DNA of 64,000 nucleotides from Tateyamaria sp. syn59 (GTDB taxonomy: Bacteria > Pseudomonadota > Alphaproteobacteria > Rhodobacterales > Rhodobacteraceae): the NCBI RefSeq assembly GCF_007995245.1, contig NZ_VCBA01000007.1, forward strand, positions 1-64,000, given 5' to 3'. Within the stretch, counting starts at the first letter, position 1; the number at the start of each line of letters is the position of its first letter. Of the stretch, positions 1 through 9,603 are shown piece by piece. A model generated the notes under the pieces. It had not been told where the DNA came from. It ran no database searches and saw only the letters and a program-made list of their open reading frames with translations. The position numbers and the translations under genes were made by a program.

Positions 1-111
1 CCTTTGAATGAGAAAGTGTTTGTACTAAAGGATGACCAATGGCCAGAGGCGAACGGCCTTCTTGCAGTGTGCGACGCTTCAGGCTGGAGGTACAAACCGA
101 CCAGTTCGTGA
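1..111 (+). CDS. Possible 3' end of a CDS cut by the window edge
   Basis: Frame 1 is open from the first base to a TGA at 109-111, giving 36 codons. The residues read like a protein tail (an LKDDQWPEANGLL stretch, then SGWRYKP). DDQWP is faintly like the start of IS5-type transposases, but nothing else supports that. With no start codon in view and no recognised family, this may be chance. Confidence 0.2.
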   Translation, partial: PLNEKVFVLKDDQWPEANGLLAVCDASGWRYKPTSS

Positions 112-329
112 TCTCGTATTTTGCGGGGCCCCAACTGCTCAAACACGCCAGCTAACGTCCTGGAAGAGCGAGACGAGGCACTAGAGGCTTCGCGCAACAA
201 AGACACGTTCGGGCGTCACATTCCATCCAGACGCACTCAATGTCAGAAAGCTACTGCATGTCCTCGGTTCTTTCGTCGGCACAGACGCCTAGAGCGCACT
301 ACTCTAGTCTTTTTCCAGACATCTATCGG
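112..329. other. Non-coding gap downstream of the RND permease gene
   Basis: No convincing gene, RNA or hairpin is visible here. Short ORFs entering the permease 3' end are antisense shadows. The base composition is less GC-rich than the neighbouring genes. Confidence 0.4.
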
Positions 330-3300
330 CTATTCCGCCGCGATTTTTTCGGGTGGTCTTTGCTTTTTGTCGGAACCGTCTCCGAACGTTCTTACTGCGG
401 TTGCGCTACGAGGCTCGTCGCCTGCCGTCTTCTGCTCCGCGTGTCGCTCCTTCCGTAGATACGTATGGTAAAGGGCCGGAACGCCGATCAACGTCAGGAC
501 AGACGCAAAGCCCAGGCCAGCCATGATTGACACGGCCATGGAGGCAAAGAAGGCGTCACCCAAAAGCGGCACCATGCCAAGGATCGTCGTCGCAGCGGCA
601 AGAACCACGGGGCGCAAACGGCTGACCGACGCGGTGACGACGGCCTCAGACTGGCCCATGCCTTCCTCGTCCTTCTGCGTGTCGATTTCTTCGACCAGAA
701 CGATGGCGTTCTTGATCAGCATCCCGGACAGGCTGAGCAGGCCAAGAAGTGCGGTAAAGCTGAAGGGCAGGTTGGTAAACAACAGCCCCAAGCCAACGCC
801 GGTGACGGCCATGGGCACCACGGTCCAGATCACGGCTGTTTGACGCAGTTTCCCAAAGAGCAGGATCGTGATCAGCAGCATGGTCCCGAAGGCCAGAGGC
901 ATTTGCCGCCCTAGGCTTTGTTGCGCCGTGCTGGCACTTTCGAACTCGCCGCCCCATTCCATGCGGTATCCTGGGGGAAGCGGGATGGCTTCGATGGCTG
1001 ACCTTACCTCTGCAAAGGCTTGCGGCGGCAAAACACCCGGCACCGTGAATGCCTGCACGCTAACGGTCGGGCTGCGGTCGCGGCGCTGGATCAGGGTGTC
1101 GCGCGTGACCACCTCGAACCCGTCAATGACTTGGCCCAGTTGGGTGAACATACCGGCCGAGGGCGCATAGATTGGCTGATCCAGAAGGTAGTCAGCTGTG
1201 TCCTGTTCCGCCCGCGGTGTCCGGACCAGAACAGGCACCTGCCGGTCAAACTCCCGGAACGTACCGACCCGCAAACCATCGGTCGCAAGGGCGATGGCCT
1301 GGGACACATCCTGGCGGCTGATGCCAAGGGCCTGCGCACGGTCAGTCGCAAAGATGGGTTGCGTGGTCAGTTGCGGTTCACGCCAATCGGTGCGCTCCGT
1401 CACTAAAAGATCTGTCTCGCGAGCGAAAATCTGTCGCGCATCCTCGGCCAAGCCACGCAGGACTTGGGGGTCGGGACCGGACAATCGCACCTCAACATCT
1501 GCACCCACGGGCGGGCCATAGATGATTTGCTGGACCCGGGTCTCCGCCCAAGGCACAGCTTGCGAGGCGAAGTCTGTCAACTCGTTCCGCAACGCTGGGA
1601 TTTGCGCGTGATCTGCCACCCGGATGACCAGTTGACCGTATGACGGCGAAGGGTCATCGGGTGTGTATGTCAGCAGGAACCGGGTCATGCTGCCGCCAAT
1701 CGTGGTGGTGACAGCCTCAACCGATGGATGATTGAGCAACCAATCCTCAAGGATTCCCAGATCATCGCTTGCGGCGGCGATCGACGTGCCTTCGGCCCCC
1801 TTGTAATTCAAGTAAACCAGCGGGGTCGTCGCAGGAGGAAAGAACTGTTGTTTGACCATCCCCATGGAGGCAACGCCCGCGACAGTGGCGCCGACAAGGC
1901 CGATGATTACCAGCCAGCGCAGGCGCAACGCCACCCGCACGATGGTGCCGTAACCTCGGAAGAACATCGTGTCATACGGATCCTTCGGCGCGCCACTTGT
2001 GTCCGTGCGGAAGAAGTAGCTGCCAAGGAGGGGTGTGACCGTCACGGCAAGCACCCAGGACAGGAGCAGAGAGATACCGATCACGGCAAAAAGCGAAAAC
2101 AGAAATTCGCCTGAACTGTCCGGGCTAAGCCCAATCCCTGCAAAGGCCATGATCCCGATCACCGTGGCCCCCAACAGTGGGACCTGCGTGCGGCGCGCAA
2201 CTTCTGCTGCCGCCTCGACTGCCTTGCGCCCCCGGCGCATCTGGACCTGCATTCCTTCTGCAACCACGATGGCGTTGTCGACCAGCATGCCCATGGCGAT
2301 GATCAGTGCGCCCAGGCTGATCCGCTCGACCTTGATATCGAAGAGGTACATGAAAAAGAACGTGAAGCTGACGGTGAGCAGGAGGGAGCCACCCACGACG
2401 ATGGCTGCCCGCCATCCCATAAACAGTGCCAGAACGCCGATAACGGTGCCGACCGACATCGCGAGGTTCAGCAGAAAGTCCTGGTTTGCCGTATCAACGA
2501 CACGGTGCTGTTCGTAGATTGGTTCCAGCGTCACGCCTGCGGGCAAAAGCGGTGTGATCTCGGCCACGCGCTGTTCGATCCTTGCACCAACATTGACAAT
2601 GTTTTCCGATGTCAGCCCGGCGATGCCGATGGTAAATGCCTCGGTCCCGTTGTGCCGGATGATCTGGCGTGGCGTGTCCACCCGACCGCGGTAGACGTCT
2701 GCCACGTCTGTCAGGTTCAGCACTTCGCCCTGAAAACCGAAGGTGAGCGCGCTGATCTCGCCCACGCTGTCGTCGGGTTGCGGCGCGTTTATCCGGACGT
2801 CGCTGCGCCCGTTGTCTGCGGTTCCGGTTGCTACCACGGTGTCGGCGGATGACACCGCGCCGATCACCACATCGGGCGGCACGCCAAGTGCGGTCAGCAC
2901 GTCACTTGCCGGTTCGACAAAGATCGCCTCTTCCGGCAGGCCCAGCACTTCAGCATTCGCCACGCCGTCCACGATCAACAGCTCGCGCCGCAGGAAGGTC
3001 GCGATGTCCCAGATCGTTGCATCGTCGTAGCCGGGTGCGCTGACGGCATAAAGCAGCCCGTACACATCCCCAAAGCTGTCATTGACGACGGGGGGCAAGG
3101 CACCTGCGGGCAGGTCGCCCGTTGCGTCCGCGATCCTGTCGCGCATGTCGTCCCAGACCTGTGGCAACTCCGTGCCATCGTAGGTGTCTTGGATCGTGAC
3201 CTCGATCACCGACAGGCCGGGCGTGTTGTTCGAGGTGATGAAGTCCACCTCGTCCATTTGCTGGATTTCAGCCTCGAGGACTTCAGACACTTCGATGGCA

Positions 3301-3479
3301 ACTTCGGCGGCTGTCGCACCGGGGTAGGCTGTGATGACCAGCGCGGATTTGAGCGTGAAGACCGGATCCTCAAGCTTGCCCACGCTGATGTAACCGGCGG
3401 CACCGCCGAACAGGCAGAACAGGATCAGCAGCCAAGTATAGAGCGGTTTCTGGATGGCAAGGCGGGCGATCTGCATCAT
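330..3479 (-). CDS. RND-family efflux transporter permease (AcrB/HAE1-like)
   Basis: Inner-membrane proton-driven pump of the resistance-nodulation-division family. At 1049 residues it has the usual length for the family. The N-terminus carries the first membrane helix (about residues 10-30) followed by the typical porter-domain start (KLEDPVF, then YPGATAAEVA). Two blocks of membrane helices are visible, around residues 330-530 and 860-1010, with the conserved GMLVDNAIVV segment near residue 400 and SGMLIKNAIVLVEE near residue 940. The start codon directly follows the stop of the membrane fusion protein gene, so the two are co-transcribed. No outer-membrane channel gene is adjacent. The substrate cannot be told from sequence. 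Confidence 0.95.
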   Translation of the reverse strand: MMQIARLAIQKPLYTWLLILFCLFGGAAGYISVGKLEDPVFTLKSALVITAYPGATAAEVAIEVSEVLEAEIQQMDEVDFITSNNTPGLSVIEVTIQDTYDGTELPQVWDDMRDRIADATGDLPAGALPPVVNDSFGDVYGLLYAVSAPGYDDATIWDIATFLRRELLIVDGVANAEVLGLPEEAIFVEPASDVLTALGVPPDVVIGAVSSADTVVATGTADNGRSDVRINAPQPDDSVGEISALTFGFQGEVLNLTDVADVYRGRVDTPRQIIRHNGTEAFTIGIAGLTSENIVNVGARIEQRVAEITPLLPAGVTLEPIYEQHRVVDTANQDFLLNLAMSVGTVIGVLALFMGWRAAIVVGGSLLLTVSFTFFFMYLFDIKVERISLGALIIAMGMLVDNAIVVAEGMQVQMRRGRKAVEAAAEVARRTQVPLLGATVIGIMAFAGIGLSPDSSGEFLFSLFAVIGISLLLSWVLAVTVTPLLGSYFFRTDTSGAPKDPYDTMFFRGYGTIVRVALRLRWLVIIGLVGATVAGVASMGMVKQQFFPPATTPLVYLNYKGAEGTSIAAASDDLGILEDWLLNHPSVEAVTTTIGGSMTRFLLTYTPDDPSPSYGQLVIRVADHAQIPALRNELTDFASQAVPWAETRVQQIIYGPPVGADVEVRLSGPDPQVLRGLAEDARQIFARETDLLVTERTDWREPQLTTQPIFATDRAQALGISRQDVSQAIALATDGLRVGTFREFDRQVPVLVRTPRAEQDTADYLLDQPIYAPSAGMFTQLGQVIDGFEVVTRDTLIQRRDRSPTVSVQAFTVPGVLPPQAFAEVRSAIEAIPLPPGYRMEWGGEFESASTAQQSLGRQMPLAFGTMLLITILLFGKLRQTAVIWTVVPMAVTGVGLGLLFTNLPFSFTALLGLLSLSGMLIKNAIVLVEEIDTQKDEEGMGQSEAVVTASVSRLRPVVLAAATTILGMVPLLGDAFFASMAVSIMAGLGFASVLTLIGVPALYHTYLRKERHAEQKTAGDEPRSATAVRTFGDGSDKKQRPPEKIAAE

Positions 3480-4544
3480 TTACGACCCTTCCACCGTCAG
3501 GCCGGTGAACCGTTTCAGAGGTTGACCATCTTCGATCAGATGCGCGCCAATCTCGACGATTTCGGTTCCGGCCGTCACGCCTTGCACTGCGAATTGCGTC
3601 CCGTTGCGCGATGACACGGTCACGTCGATGTACCTCGCCGTCAGCCCGGTTTCGCTTTGGTCCACGGCGACGACAACATTTCCGCCACCCGGTCGCGTCG
3701 CGATCGCAGTGGAGGGCAAAACAATGCCACCTAGGTCGCGCTCAACCTCTGCCTTGACCGTGATCGCACGTCCGGGCAGCAGAACGTCCCCTTGCGGCAG
3801 GTCAGCCGCCAGGGACACCGTGTAGCTTTGGCCGACGCGCCCAGTTTCCGCGCGAAATTCGCGGAAAATGAGTGGGACGGGATCGCTTTGACCAGCAATT
3901 TGACCGGTGAAGGTTACGTGAGTGGGGTCTTTGATCGTTCCGAACAGCCGCTCCGGGATGTCAAATTCGACCCGGATTTCTGACATGTTGTGCAGCCGCA
4001 GAAGCGGAACGCCTGGCTCGATTGTCGTAAAGGGCGTTCCCAACCGGTCGGCAATGAGTGCGTCAAAGGGCGCCGTGATCCGTGCATCTGACAGGGCATC
4101 GCGCGCCTCACGCAGCGCCACGTCGGCCAGGTCACGCGCCGTCTCCGCATTTTCCGCGCGGACGGCAGAGGCGACGTTGCGTGCGGCGAGCGTTTGCGCC
4201 CTGTCCAAGTCACGCTCGGCCTGTTGCAGGTTCAACTCGGCGCGTTCCACGGCGCGTTCAAACGGTGCACGAGCAAGTTCCGCCAACACAGCGCCGCGTG
4301 GAACTGTTGCGCCTTCTCGGGCGTTCAGGATTTGAAGATAGCCACCCACCTCGAAGGAGATGTCAACCGTCTCCAGCGCCGCGATCCGGCCAAAGAATGT
4401 GCGTGATACAGACTGATTTGCGGATGGCACTATGGCGGTCTGGACAAAGATTGGCTCAGCTTCACTGACCGGTTCGGCCGCAAGCGCCGCGGGCAAGATA
4501 AGCGCGAATGCCATGACTTTCAGGCTGGTTTGGACTTGCGACAT
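3480..4544 (-). CDS. RND efflux periplasmic adaptor (membrane fusion protein)
   Basis: HlyD/AcrA-type adaptor of 354 residues that links the RND pump to an outer-membrane channel. It has an N-terminal signal peptide (hydrophobic stretch ending in ALAAEP). A barrel-sandwich half-motif (GGYLQILNAREGATVPRGAVLAEL, residues about 65-90) is followed by an alpha-helical hairpin rich in Ala, Glu and Arg (about 95-150). The beta-barrel region is C-terminal. ATG at 4544 is preferred over the GTG three bases upstream. It is the first gene of the operon with the permease and is divergent from the TetR gene. Confidence 0.93.
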   Translation of the reverse strand: MSQVQTSLKVMAFALILPAALAAEPVSEAEPIFVQTAIVPSANQSVSRTFFGRIAALETVDISFEVGGYLQILNAREGATVPRGAVLAELARAPFERAVERAELNLQQAERDLDRAQTLAARNVASAVRAENAETARDLADVALREARDALSDARITAPFDALIADRLGTPFTTIEPGVPLLRLHNMSEIRVEFDIPERLFGTIKDPTHVTFTGQIAGQSDPVPLIFREFRAETGRVGQSYTVSLAADLPQGDVLLPGRAITVKAEVERDLGGIVLPSTAIATRPGGGNVVVAVDQSETGLTARYIDVTVSSRNGTQFAVQGVTAGTEIVEIGAHLIEDGQPLKRFTGLTVEGS

Positions 4545-4585
4545 CACATTACATTCCTAACTGTGCACTGCTTGGGCGGGCATCA

Positions 4586-4599
4586 ACCGACCGTTCGGT
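4586..4599. promoter_or_regulatory. Putative TetR operator between efflux operon and its regulator
   Basis: ACCGACCGTTCGGT is a 14-bp dyad with a single mismatched pair. It lies in the 73-bp divergent gap between the RND adaptor gene and the TetR gene. The position and size suit binding by the adjacent TetR protein to control both directions. This is inferred from symmetry and position only. Confidence 0.55.
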
Positions 4600-4617
4600 A
4601 GGCATTTAGGGGGCAGA

Positions 4618-5250
4618 GTGACAGGGTCAATGAACCAACTGGAAAAAACTCAACTGGACACGCGCACGCGGATCATCGAAACGGCTACCGACATGTTTCT
4701 GCTTCGCGGGTTCTCCGGCACCTCGATGAGTGCCATTGCGCAGTCCTGCAACATGACGAAAGCGAGCCTTTACCACCATTTTCAGGGCAAAGAGGACCTC
4801 TTTATTGCCTGCGTCACCTACGGATACGCGGACGCCCTAGAGGCATTGGCCGCGATTGCCGCCGACGGATCGTTGTCCGCGGAGCAGAAGCTGCGTGCAG
4901 CGGTCGATGCTCTTTACACCACGATGATCATATCGCCCGTCGGGCGGATGTCCCCCTTGATCGCAGAAGTGTCGCGCGCGTTTCCCAGTGTCGCGCGGTC
5001 CTTTCACACCGAATACGTTGAGCCGCAGCGCGCAACCCTATGGGGTATCGTGGAAGAGGGGCAGCACAGCGGCGCCTTTCGAAACTTCGACAAGAACCAG
5101 TTCTTCCACCTGGCCTTTGGACCAATGGTCACCCTGTCGCTGTCGCGAGAGATGTTTGCCACTTTCGATGATCTGGATGACCATTTTCCTGTCGATGACC
5201 TGCGCGACGGGCACGCTGCTGTTCTGCTGAAAATTCTGGCGCCGGAGTGA
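4618..5250 (+). CDS. TetR/AcrR-family transcriptional regulator
   Basis: One-domain-plus-ligand-pocket repressor of 210 residues. The N-terminal TetR helix-turn-helix is clear: TRTRIIETATDMFLLRGF, then TSMSAIAQSC and TKASLYHHFQGKEDLF. The C-terminal helical part resembles the AcrR/TetR_C group. The GTG at 4618 has an AGGGGG Shine-Dalgarno five bases upstream; an ATG four codons later (4630) is the alternative start. Its divergence from the RND efflux operon, with a dyad between them, indicates that it represses that pump. Confidence 0.93.
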   Translation: MTGSMNQLEKTQLDTRTRIIETATDMFLLRGFSGTSMSAIAQSCNMTKASLYHHFQGKEDLFIACVTYGYADALEALAAIAADGSLSAEQKLRAAVDALYTTMIISPVGRMSPLIAEVSRAFPSVARSFHTEYVEPQRATLWGIVEEGQHSGAFRNFDKNQFFHLAFGPMVTLSLSREMFATFDDLDDHFPVDDLRDGHAAVLLKILAPE

Positions 5251-5363
5251 AGGCACGCCGCGCCGCGCCATGTGTCGCCTAACCGACAGGCCACTACTGA
5301 AAAATGCGTGTGCCTAATGTGGACTTCGCCCCGCTGCTGGGCATTATCGCTAGACGGAGAGGG

Positions 5364-6203
5364 ATGATGCAGAGCAAAGACAACAAGCACGCAGGGCACC
5401 ATGGCGCCAAATTGGATTTCGCGGGCGATATGTCTTACGGCGACTACTTGGGACTTGATGCGCTCCTTGCCGCGCAACACCCTTTATCCGATGCGCATGA
5501 CGAAATGCTGTTCATCATCCAGCACCAGACGTCCGAGTTGTGGATGCGGCTGGCCATACACGAACTGAATTCGGCACGTGATGCGATTGCGTCCGCCAAC
5601 CTGGCCCCGGCCTTCAAGATGTTGACCCGCGTGGCACGCATCTTTGAACAGTTGAACGGCGCGTGGGATGTCCTGCGGACCATGACGCCAAGCGAGTACA
5701 CGACCTTTCGCCCCAGCCTTGGCAACTCGTCGGGTTTCCAGTCGCACCAGTACCGTCAGATCGAGTATATCCTGGGCAATCGGCAACTTGCGGTGTCAAA
5801 GGTGCACGAACACAAGCCCGAGGCGTTTCAAATCCTGTCGGATGAGTTGGAGAGGCCAAGCTTGTATCAGGTTTCACTGACGCAGCTGGACGCCGTGTTT
5901 GGGACCAACACTGCAGAACCCAGCCGTCACACTGGGGCGTGGGCGCACTGCGACGCGGTGCAGGATCTTTGGCAAAAGGTTTACGAAGATCCCGCAATGC
6001 ATTGGGAACTCTATGAACTTGCCGAAAAGCTGGTGGACCTCGAAGACTACTTTCGCCGCTGGCGCTTCAACCACGTCACGACAGTTGAACGGATCATCGG
6101 GTTCAAGCGTGGTACAGGCGGGACCGCAGGGGTCAGCTATTTGCGCAAGATGCTGGACGTCGTGTTGTTTCCCGAGCTTTGGAACGTGAGAGGAGCCCTG
6201 TAG
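5364..6203 (+). CDS. kynA: Tryptophan 2,3-dioxygenase
   Basis: Heme enzyme that opens the indole ring of L-tryptophan to N-formylkynurenine, the first step of the kynurenine pathway. At 279 residues it matches bacterial homologues. Diagnostic segments are [11 protein letters not shown] near the N-terminus, [17 protein letters not shown] in the middle, and [15 protein letters not shown], which holds the proximal heme histidine. The ATGATG at 5364 follows a GGAGAGG site; the in-frame ATG at 5304 would add 20 residues not seen in the family. It directly abuts kynU. Confidence 0.96.
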   Translation: MMQSKDNKHAGHHGAKLDFAGDMSYGDYLGLDALLAAQHPLSDAHDEMLFIIQHQTSELWMRLAIHELNSARDAIASANLAPAFKMLTRVARIFEQLNGAWDVLRTMTPSEYTTFRPSLGNSSGFQSHQYRQIEYILGNRQLAVSKVHEHKPEAFQILSDELERPSLYQVSLTQLDAVFGTNTAEPSRHTGAWAHCDAVQDLWQKVYEDPAMHWELYELAEKLVDLEDYFRRWRFNHVTTVERIIGFKRGTGGTAGVSYLRKMLDVVLFPELWNVRGAL

Positions 6204-7388
6204 ATGCCTCTGAAGAAAGAGCTTTTCAATTTGCCGGATGGGGTGATCTATCTGGACGGCAATTCCCTGGGTCCACTGCCGAAGGCTGCGAAGAACCGGG
6301 TTGCAAGCATGATGCAGGACGAATGGGGCACCCAACTGATCAAGGGGTGGAACAGCGCAGGCTGGATGGCGCAACCCAGCCGCGTGGGCGATGCTGTGGG
6401 TCGTTTGATCGGTGCACCGTCCGGCACGACTGTTATGGGCGATACGCTGTCCGTCAAAGTGTTTCAGGCGCTTGCCGCTGCGCTCAAGATGCGGCCTGAC
6501 CGCAAGGTAATCCTGAGCGATTCCGGGAACTTCCCGACCGATCTTTACATGGCGCAGGGCCTGATCCAGATGCTCGGCAGCGGTTATGAGTTGCGGGTGG
6601 TTGCGCCCGAAGCGGTCGCCGATACCATCGATGACAGCATAGCCGCGGTGATGCTGACGCAGGTCGATTATCGCACCGGGCGGATGCACGACATGAAAAC
6701 GCTCACTGAGCTAGCGCACAGCGGAGGCGCCGTAATGATCTGGGATCTGGCCCACTCGGCCGGGGCTGTGCCGGTGGACGTTGCCGGATGCGGCTGCGAA
6801 TTTGCCGTTGGCTGTACATACAAATACCTTAATGGTGGTCCGGGTGCGCCCGCCTTTATCTATGCAAGGCAAGACCTTGCAGACAGTGTTGAACCTGCTT
6901 TGGCCGGCTGGCTCGGCCATGACGCGCCATTTGCCTTTGACCTCGATTACCGGCCTGCACCCGGCATCGAGAGGATGCGCGTCGGCACGCCGCCGGTAAT
7001 CCAGTTGACGGCCTTGGAAGCTGCGCTGGAGGTTTGGGAGGCTGTGGATATGTCAGAAATACGCGCGGCTTCAGTGGCTTTACAGGAAGCCTTCATTCAC
7101 GAAGTCGAAGCGCGCGTGCCCGCCCTGACACTCGCCAGCCCACGCAACAGTGCAGAACGCGGCAGCCAGGTGTCCTTCCGGTTCGAGCATGGCTATGCCG
7201 CCATGCAGGCCCTCATTGCACGCGGTGTGATCGGAGACTTCCGTGCACCCGATATCATGCGCTTTGGTTTTACGCCCCTCTACATTGACAAAGGCGATGT
7301 GCTTGCGGCCGTCGATCACATCGAAACGGTCATGCGTGACCGTTTGTGGGACGATCCGGCCTTTATGACGCGCCAGCGCGTGACCTAG
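6204..7388 (+). CDS. kynU: Kynureninase
   Basis: PLP-dependent hydrolase that splits kynurenine into anthranilate and alanine. The 394-residue length is typical. The PLP lysine is K207 in the family motif CTYKYLNGGPG. DLAHSAGA (about 181-188) supplies the cofactor-binding aspartate and neighbouring residues. The start codon is immediately downstream of the kynA stop. The pathway also needs a formylkynurenine formamidase (kynB), which is not in this window. Confidence 0.96.
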   Translation: MPLKKELFNLPDGVIYLDGNSLGPLPKAAKNRVASMMQDEWGTQLIKGWNSAGWMAQPSRVGDAVGRLIGAPSGTTVMGDTLSVKVFQALAAALKMRPDRKVILSDSGNFPTDLYMAQGLIQMLGSGYELRVVAPEAVADTIDDSIAAVMLTQVDYRTGRMHDMKTLTELAHSGGAVMIWDLAHSAGAVPVDVAGCGCEFAVGCTYKYLNGGPGAPAFIYARQDLADSVEPALAGWLGHDAPFAFDLDYRPAPGIERMRVGTPPVIQLTALEAALEVWEAVDMSEIRAASVALQEAFIHEVEARVPALTLASPRNSAERGSQVSFRFEHGYAAMQALIARGVIGDFRAPDIMRFGFTPLYIDKGDVLAAVDHIETVMRDRLWDDPAFMTRQRVT

Positions 7389-7472
7389 GGCTTGACAGAG
7401 CCGGGGTGGATAGGCGCCAGATAAGACCAACAGGCGGGCCGCAAGAGCCTGACGTAAAAGGGAGAGACTTCA

Positions 7473-8600
7473 ATGGATTTCAAACAGCTTCTGGCTGCGA
7501 CCTGCGTCGCGGCGCTCGGTGCGGGCGCGCAGGCCGAGGGGGTCAAGGTCGGTATGATCACGACGCTGTCGGGCGGCGGCGCGGGCCTTGGCATTGACGT
7601 GCGCGATGGCTTCTTGTTGGCGGTGAAGGGCAATGACGACATCGAGGTGGTGATCGAGGATGATCAGCGCAAACCCGATATCGCGGTGCAGTTGGCCGAC
7701 AAGATGATCCAGTCCGAAAAGGTCGATGTGATGACCGGGATCATCTGGTCGAACCTCGCCATGGCGGTCGTGCCGGCGGCAACAGCGCAGGGCAAATTCT
7801 ATCTGTCGCCCAATGCCGGACCATCGGCGCTGGCCGGCAAAGGTTGTCACCAGAACTATTTCAACGTCAGCTGGCAAAACGATGCGTTTTCCGAGGCTGC
7901 GGGCACGGCGCTCAGCAATGAGGCGGGGAAGGTCTTTTTGATGGCGCCGAATTATCCCGCGGGCCAGGACATCATGGCAGGCTTCAAGCGCACCTATCAG
8001 GGCGAGATCGCGGCCGAAGTTTATACCAAACTCGGCCAAACAGACTATGCCGCTGAAATTGCACAAATGCGCGCAAGCGATGCCGACCAGATTTACTTCT
8101 TCCTGCCGGGCGGCATGGGCATTTCCTTTATGAAGCAATACGCCGGATCGGGTGTGGACAAGCCCGTGTCCGGCCCTGCTTTCAGCTTTGATCAAGGTAT
8201 TCTGGGTGCCATCGGTGACGCCGCTATCGGGGCCAAGAACACGGCACACTGGTCCAAGGATCTGGATGTTCCAGGCAACGCCGAATTCGTCGCAGCCTTT
8301 CAGGAAGAGTTCGGACGCCTGCCGTCGATCTATGCCGCACAAGGCTATGACACCGGGCTTTTGCTGGCCTCCGCCGCGGCCAAGGCCGATGTGGACGACG
8401 CCGACGCTTTCCGCGCCGCCTTAAAAGAGGCAGACTTTCAGTCGGTACGCGGCAAGTTCTCTTTTGCGTCGAACCATCACCCGCTGCAGAACATCTACCT
8501 GCGTGAAGTGATCAAGGAAGGTGACCTGGTCACCAACCGGATCGTGGGCACCGCTGCGACGGATCACAGCGATCCCTACGGCGCGGACTGCAACCTGTAA
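7473..8600 (+). CDS. ABC importer substrate-binding protein, branched-chain amino acid type
   Basis: Periplasmic ligand-binding protein (Peripla_BP_6/LivK type) of 375 residues. It has a cleavable signal peptide (about residues 1-21, ending AGAQA). The mature part starts VKVGMITTLSGGGAGLG, the usual ligand-contact loop. An AAGGGAGAG-type site precedes ATG 7473. It is the first gene of a five-gene importer that runs to 12020, and it sits directly behind kynAU. The ligand might be an aromatic amino acid or related catabolite, but the protein itself does not settle this. Confidence 0.9.
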   Translation: MDFKQLLAATCVAALGAGAQAEGVKVGMITTLSGGGAGLGIDVRDGFLLAVKGNDDIEVVIEDDQRKPDIAVQLADKMIQSEKVDVMTGIIWSNLAMAVVPAATAQGKFYLSPNAGPSALAGKGCHQNYFNVSWQNDAFSEAAGTALSNEAGKVFLMAPNYPAGQDIMAGFKRTYQGEIAAEVYTKLGQTDYAAEIAQMRASDADQIYFFLPGGMGISFMKQYAGSGVDKPVSGPAFSFDQGILGAIGDAAIGAKNTAHWSKDLDVPGNAEFVAAFQEEFGRLPSIYAAQGYDTGLLLASAAAKADVDDADAFRAALKEADFQSVRGKFSFASNHHPLQNIYLREVIKEGDLVTNRIVGTAATDHSDPYGADCNL

Positions 8601-8607
8601 GCACGTT

Positions 8608-8630
8608 GGCCCCGGTGTCCTTCCGGGGTC
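8608..8630 (+). terminator. Hairpin between binding-protein and permease genes
   Basis: The arms CCCCGG (8610-8615) and CCGGGG (8623-8628) enclose a 7-nt loop. The stem can extend by one G-U and one G-C pair and is followed by TCCTTTTCC. It likely acts as a partial terminator or RNA-stability element that keeps binding-protein mRNA above permease mRNA. Confidence 0.55.
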
Positions 8631-8685
8631 CTTTTCCAATCAAATGGGGCCTGCGTGGCGGACGTCGCCATGCGGGGCGGGGCGA

Positions 8686-9603
8686 ATGACGACGCTTCTG
8701 TTGATAGAGCAGGTGCTGAACGGTCTGCAAGCCGGGATCATGCTGTTCCTGATGGCGGCTGGCCTGACGCTGATCTTCGGCGTTATGGGCCTGATCAATC
8801 TGGCGCATGGGTCGCTCTACATGATCGGCGCATTCGCCGCTGCTGCGGTGGCCGCTGCCACCGGTTCGTTCCTGCTGGCGCTGTTTGCAAGCCTCGTGGC
8901 GGCTGCGGCAGCAGGGGTCGTCATCGAGTTGGCCGTGATCCGCAGGCTGTATGACCGGGATCACCTCGATCAGGTGCTGGCCACCTTCGCCTTGATCCTG
9001 ATCCTGTCCGAAGGCACGCGATGGCTTTTCGGCTCGTTCCCGCTCTATCTCGATGTGCCGACTATCCTTTCCGGCCCCGTCATACTGCCCGGCGGTATCG
9101 CCTATCCGGCCTACCGACTGGTGATCATCCTTGTGGGCCTTGCCGTCGCGGCTGGCCTTTTCCTTCTGATTGGTCGCACCCGCATCGGCATCCAGATTCG
9201 CGCGGGCGAGGCGGATCGCGAGATGATTGCCGCGCTGGGCGTGAATATCTCCGCGCTTTACACGATGGTCTTCGCACTTGGTGCTGCACTTGCCGGTCTC
9301 GCAGGGGCGTTGGTGGGGGCCATCCAGTCGGTACAGGTTGGCATGGGCGAGCCTGTCCTGATCCTCGCCTTCGTGGTGATCGTGATCGGCGGGATCGGAT
9401 CCATCAAGGGCGCACTTGTGGGCGCGTTGCTGGTCGGGTTGACCGACACGCTCGGGGGCGTCCTGTTGCCTCTGGCACTGGGTGGCCTCATGGACGCATC
9501 CTCTGCCACGAGCATCGGTTCGGCGGTTGCGTCGATGCTGATCTACGTCCTGATGGCCGTCGTGTTGATCTTTCGGCCCACTGGCCTTTATGGAACCGCA
9601 TGA
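8686..9603 (+). CDS. ABC importer permease, LivH type
   Basis: Integral membrane subunit of 305 residues. It has the LivH-family start (LLIEQVLNGLQAGIMLFLMA), then GLTLIFGVMGLINLAHGS and the EAA-like region GLAGALVGAIQ. ATG 8686 is preferred because the reading frame upstream is not membrane-like and follows the intergenic hairpin. The stop overlaps the start of the next permease gene (ATGATG). Confidence 0.92.
   Translation: MTTLLLIEQVLNGLQAGIMLFLMAAGLTLIFGVMGLINLAHGSLYMIGAFAAAAVAAATGSFLLALFASLVAAAAAGVVIELAVIRRLYDRDHLDQVLATFALILILSEGTRWLFGSFPLYLDVPTILSGPVILPGGIAYPAYRLVIILVGLAVAAGLFLLIGRTRIGIQIRAGEADREMIAALGVNISALYTMVFALGAALAGLAGALVGAIQSVQVGMGEPVLILAFVVIVIGGIGSIKGALVGALLVGLTDTLGGVLLPLALGGLMDASSATSIGSAVASMLIYVLMAVVLIFRPTGLYGTA

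Noticed and set aside
1-111. IS5-type transposase remnant suggested by a DDQWP segment
   Set aside because: The similarity is only a few residues, and no inverted repeat or catalytic motif is present.
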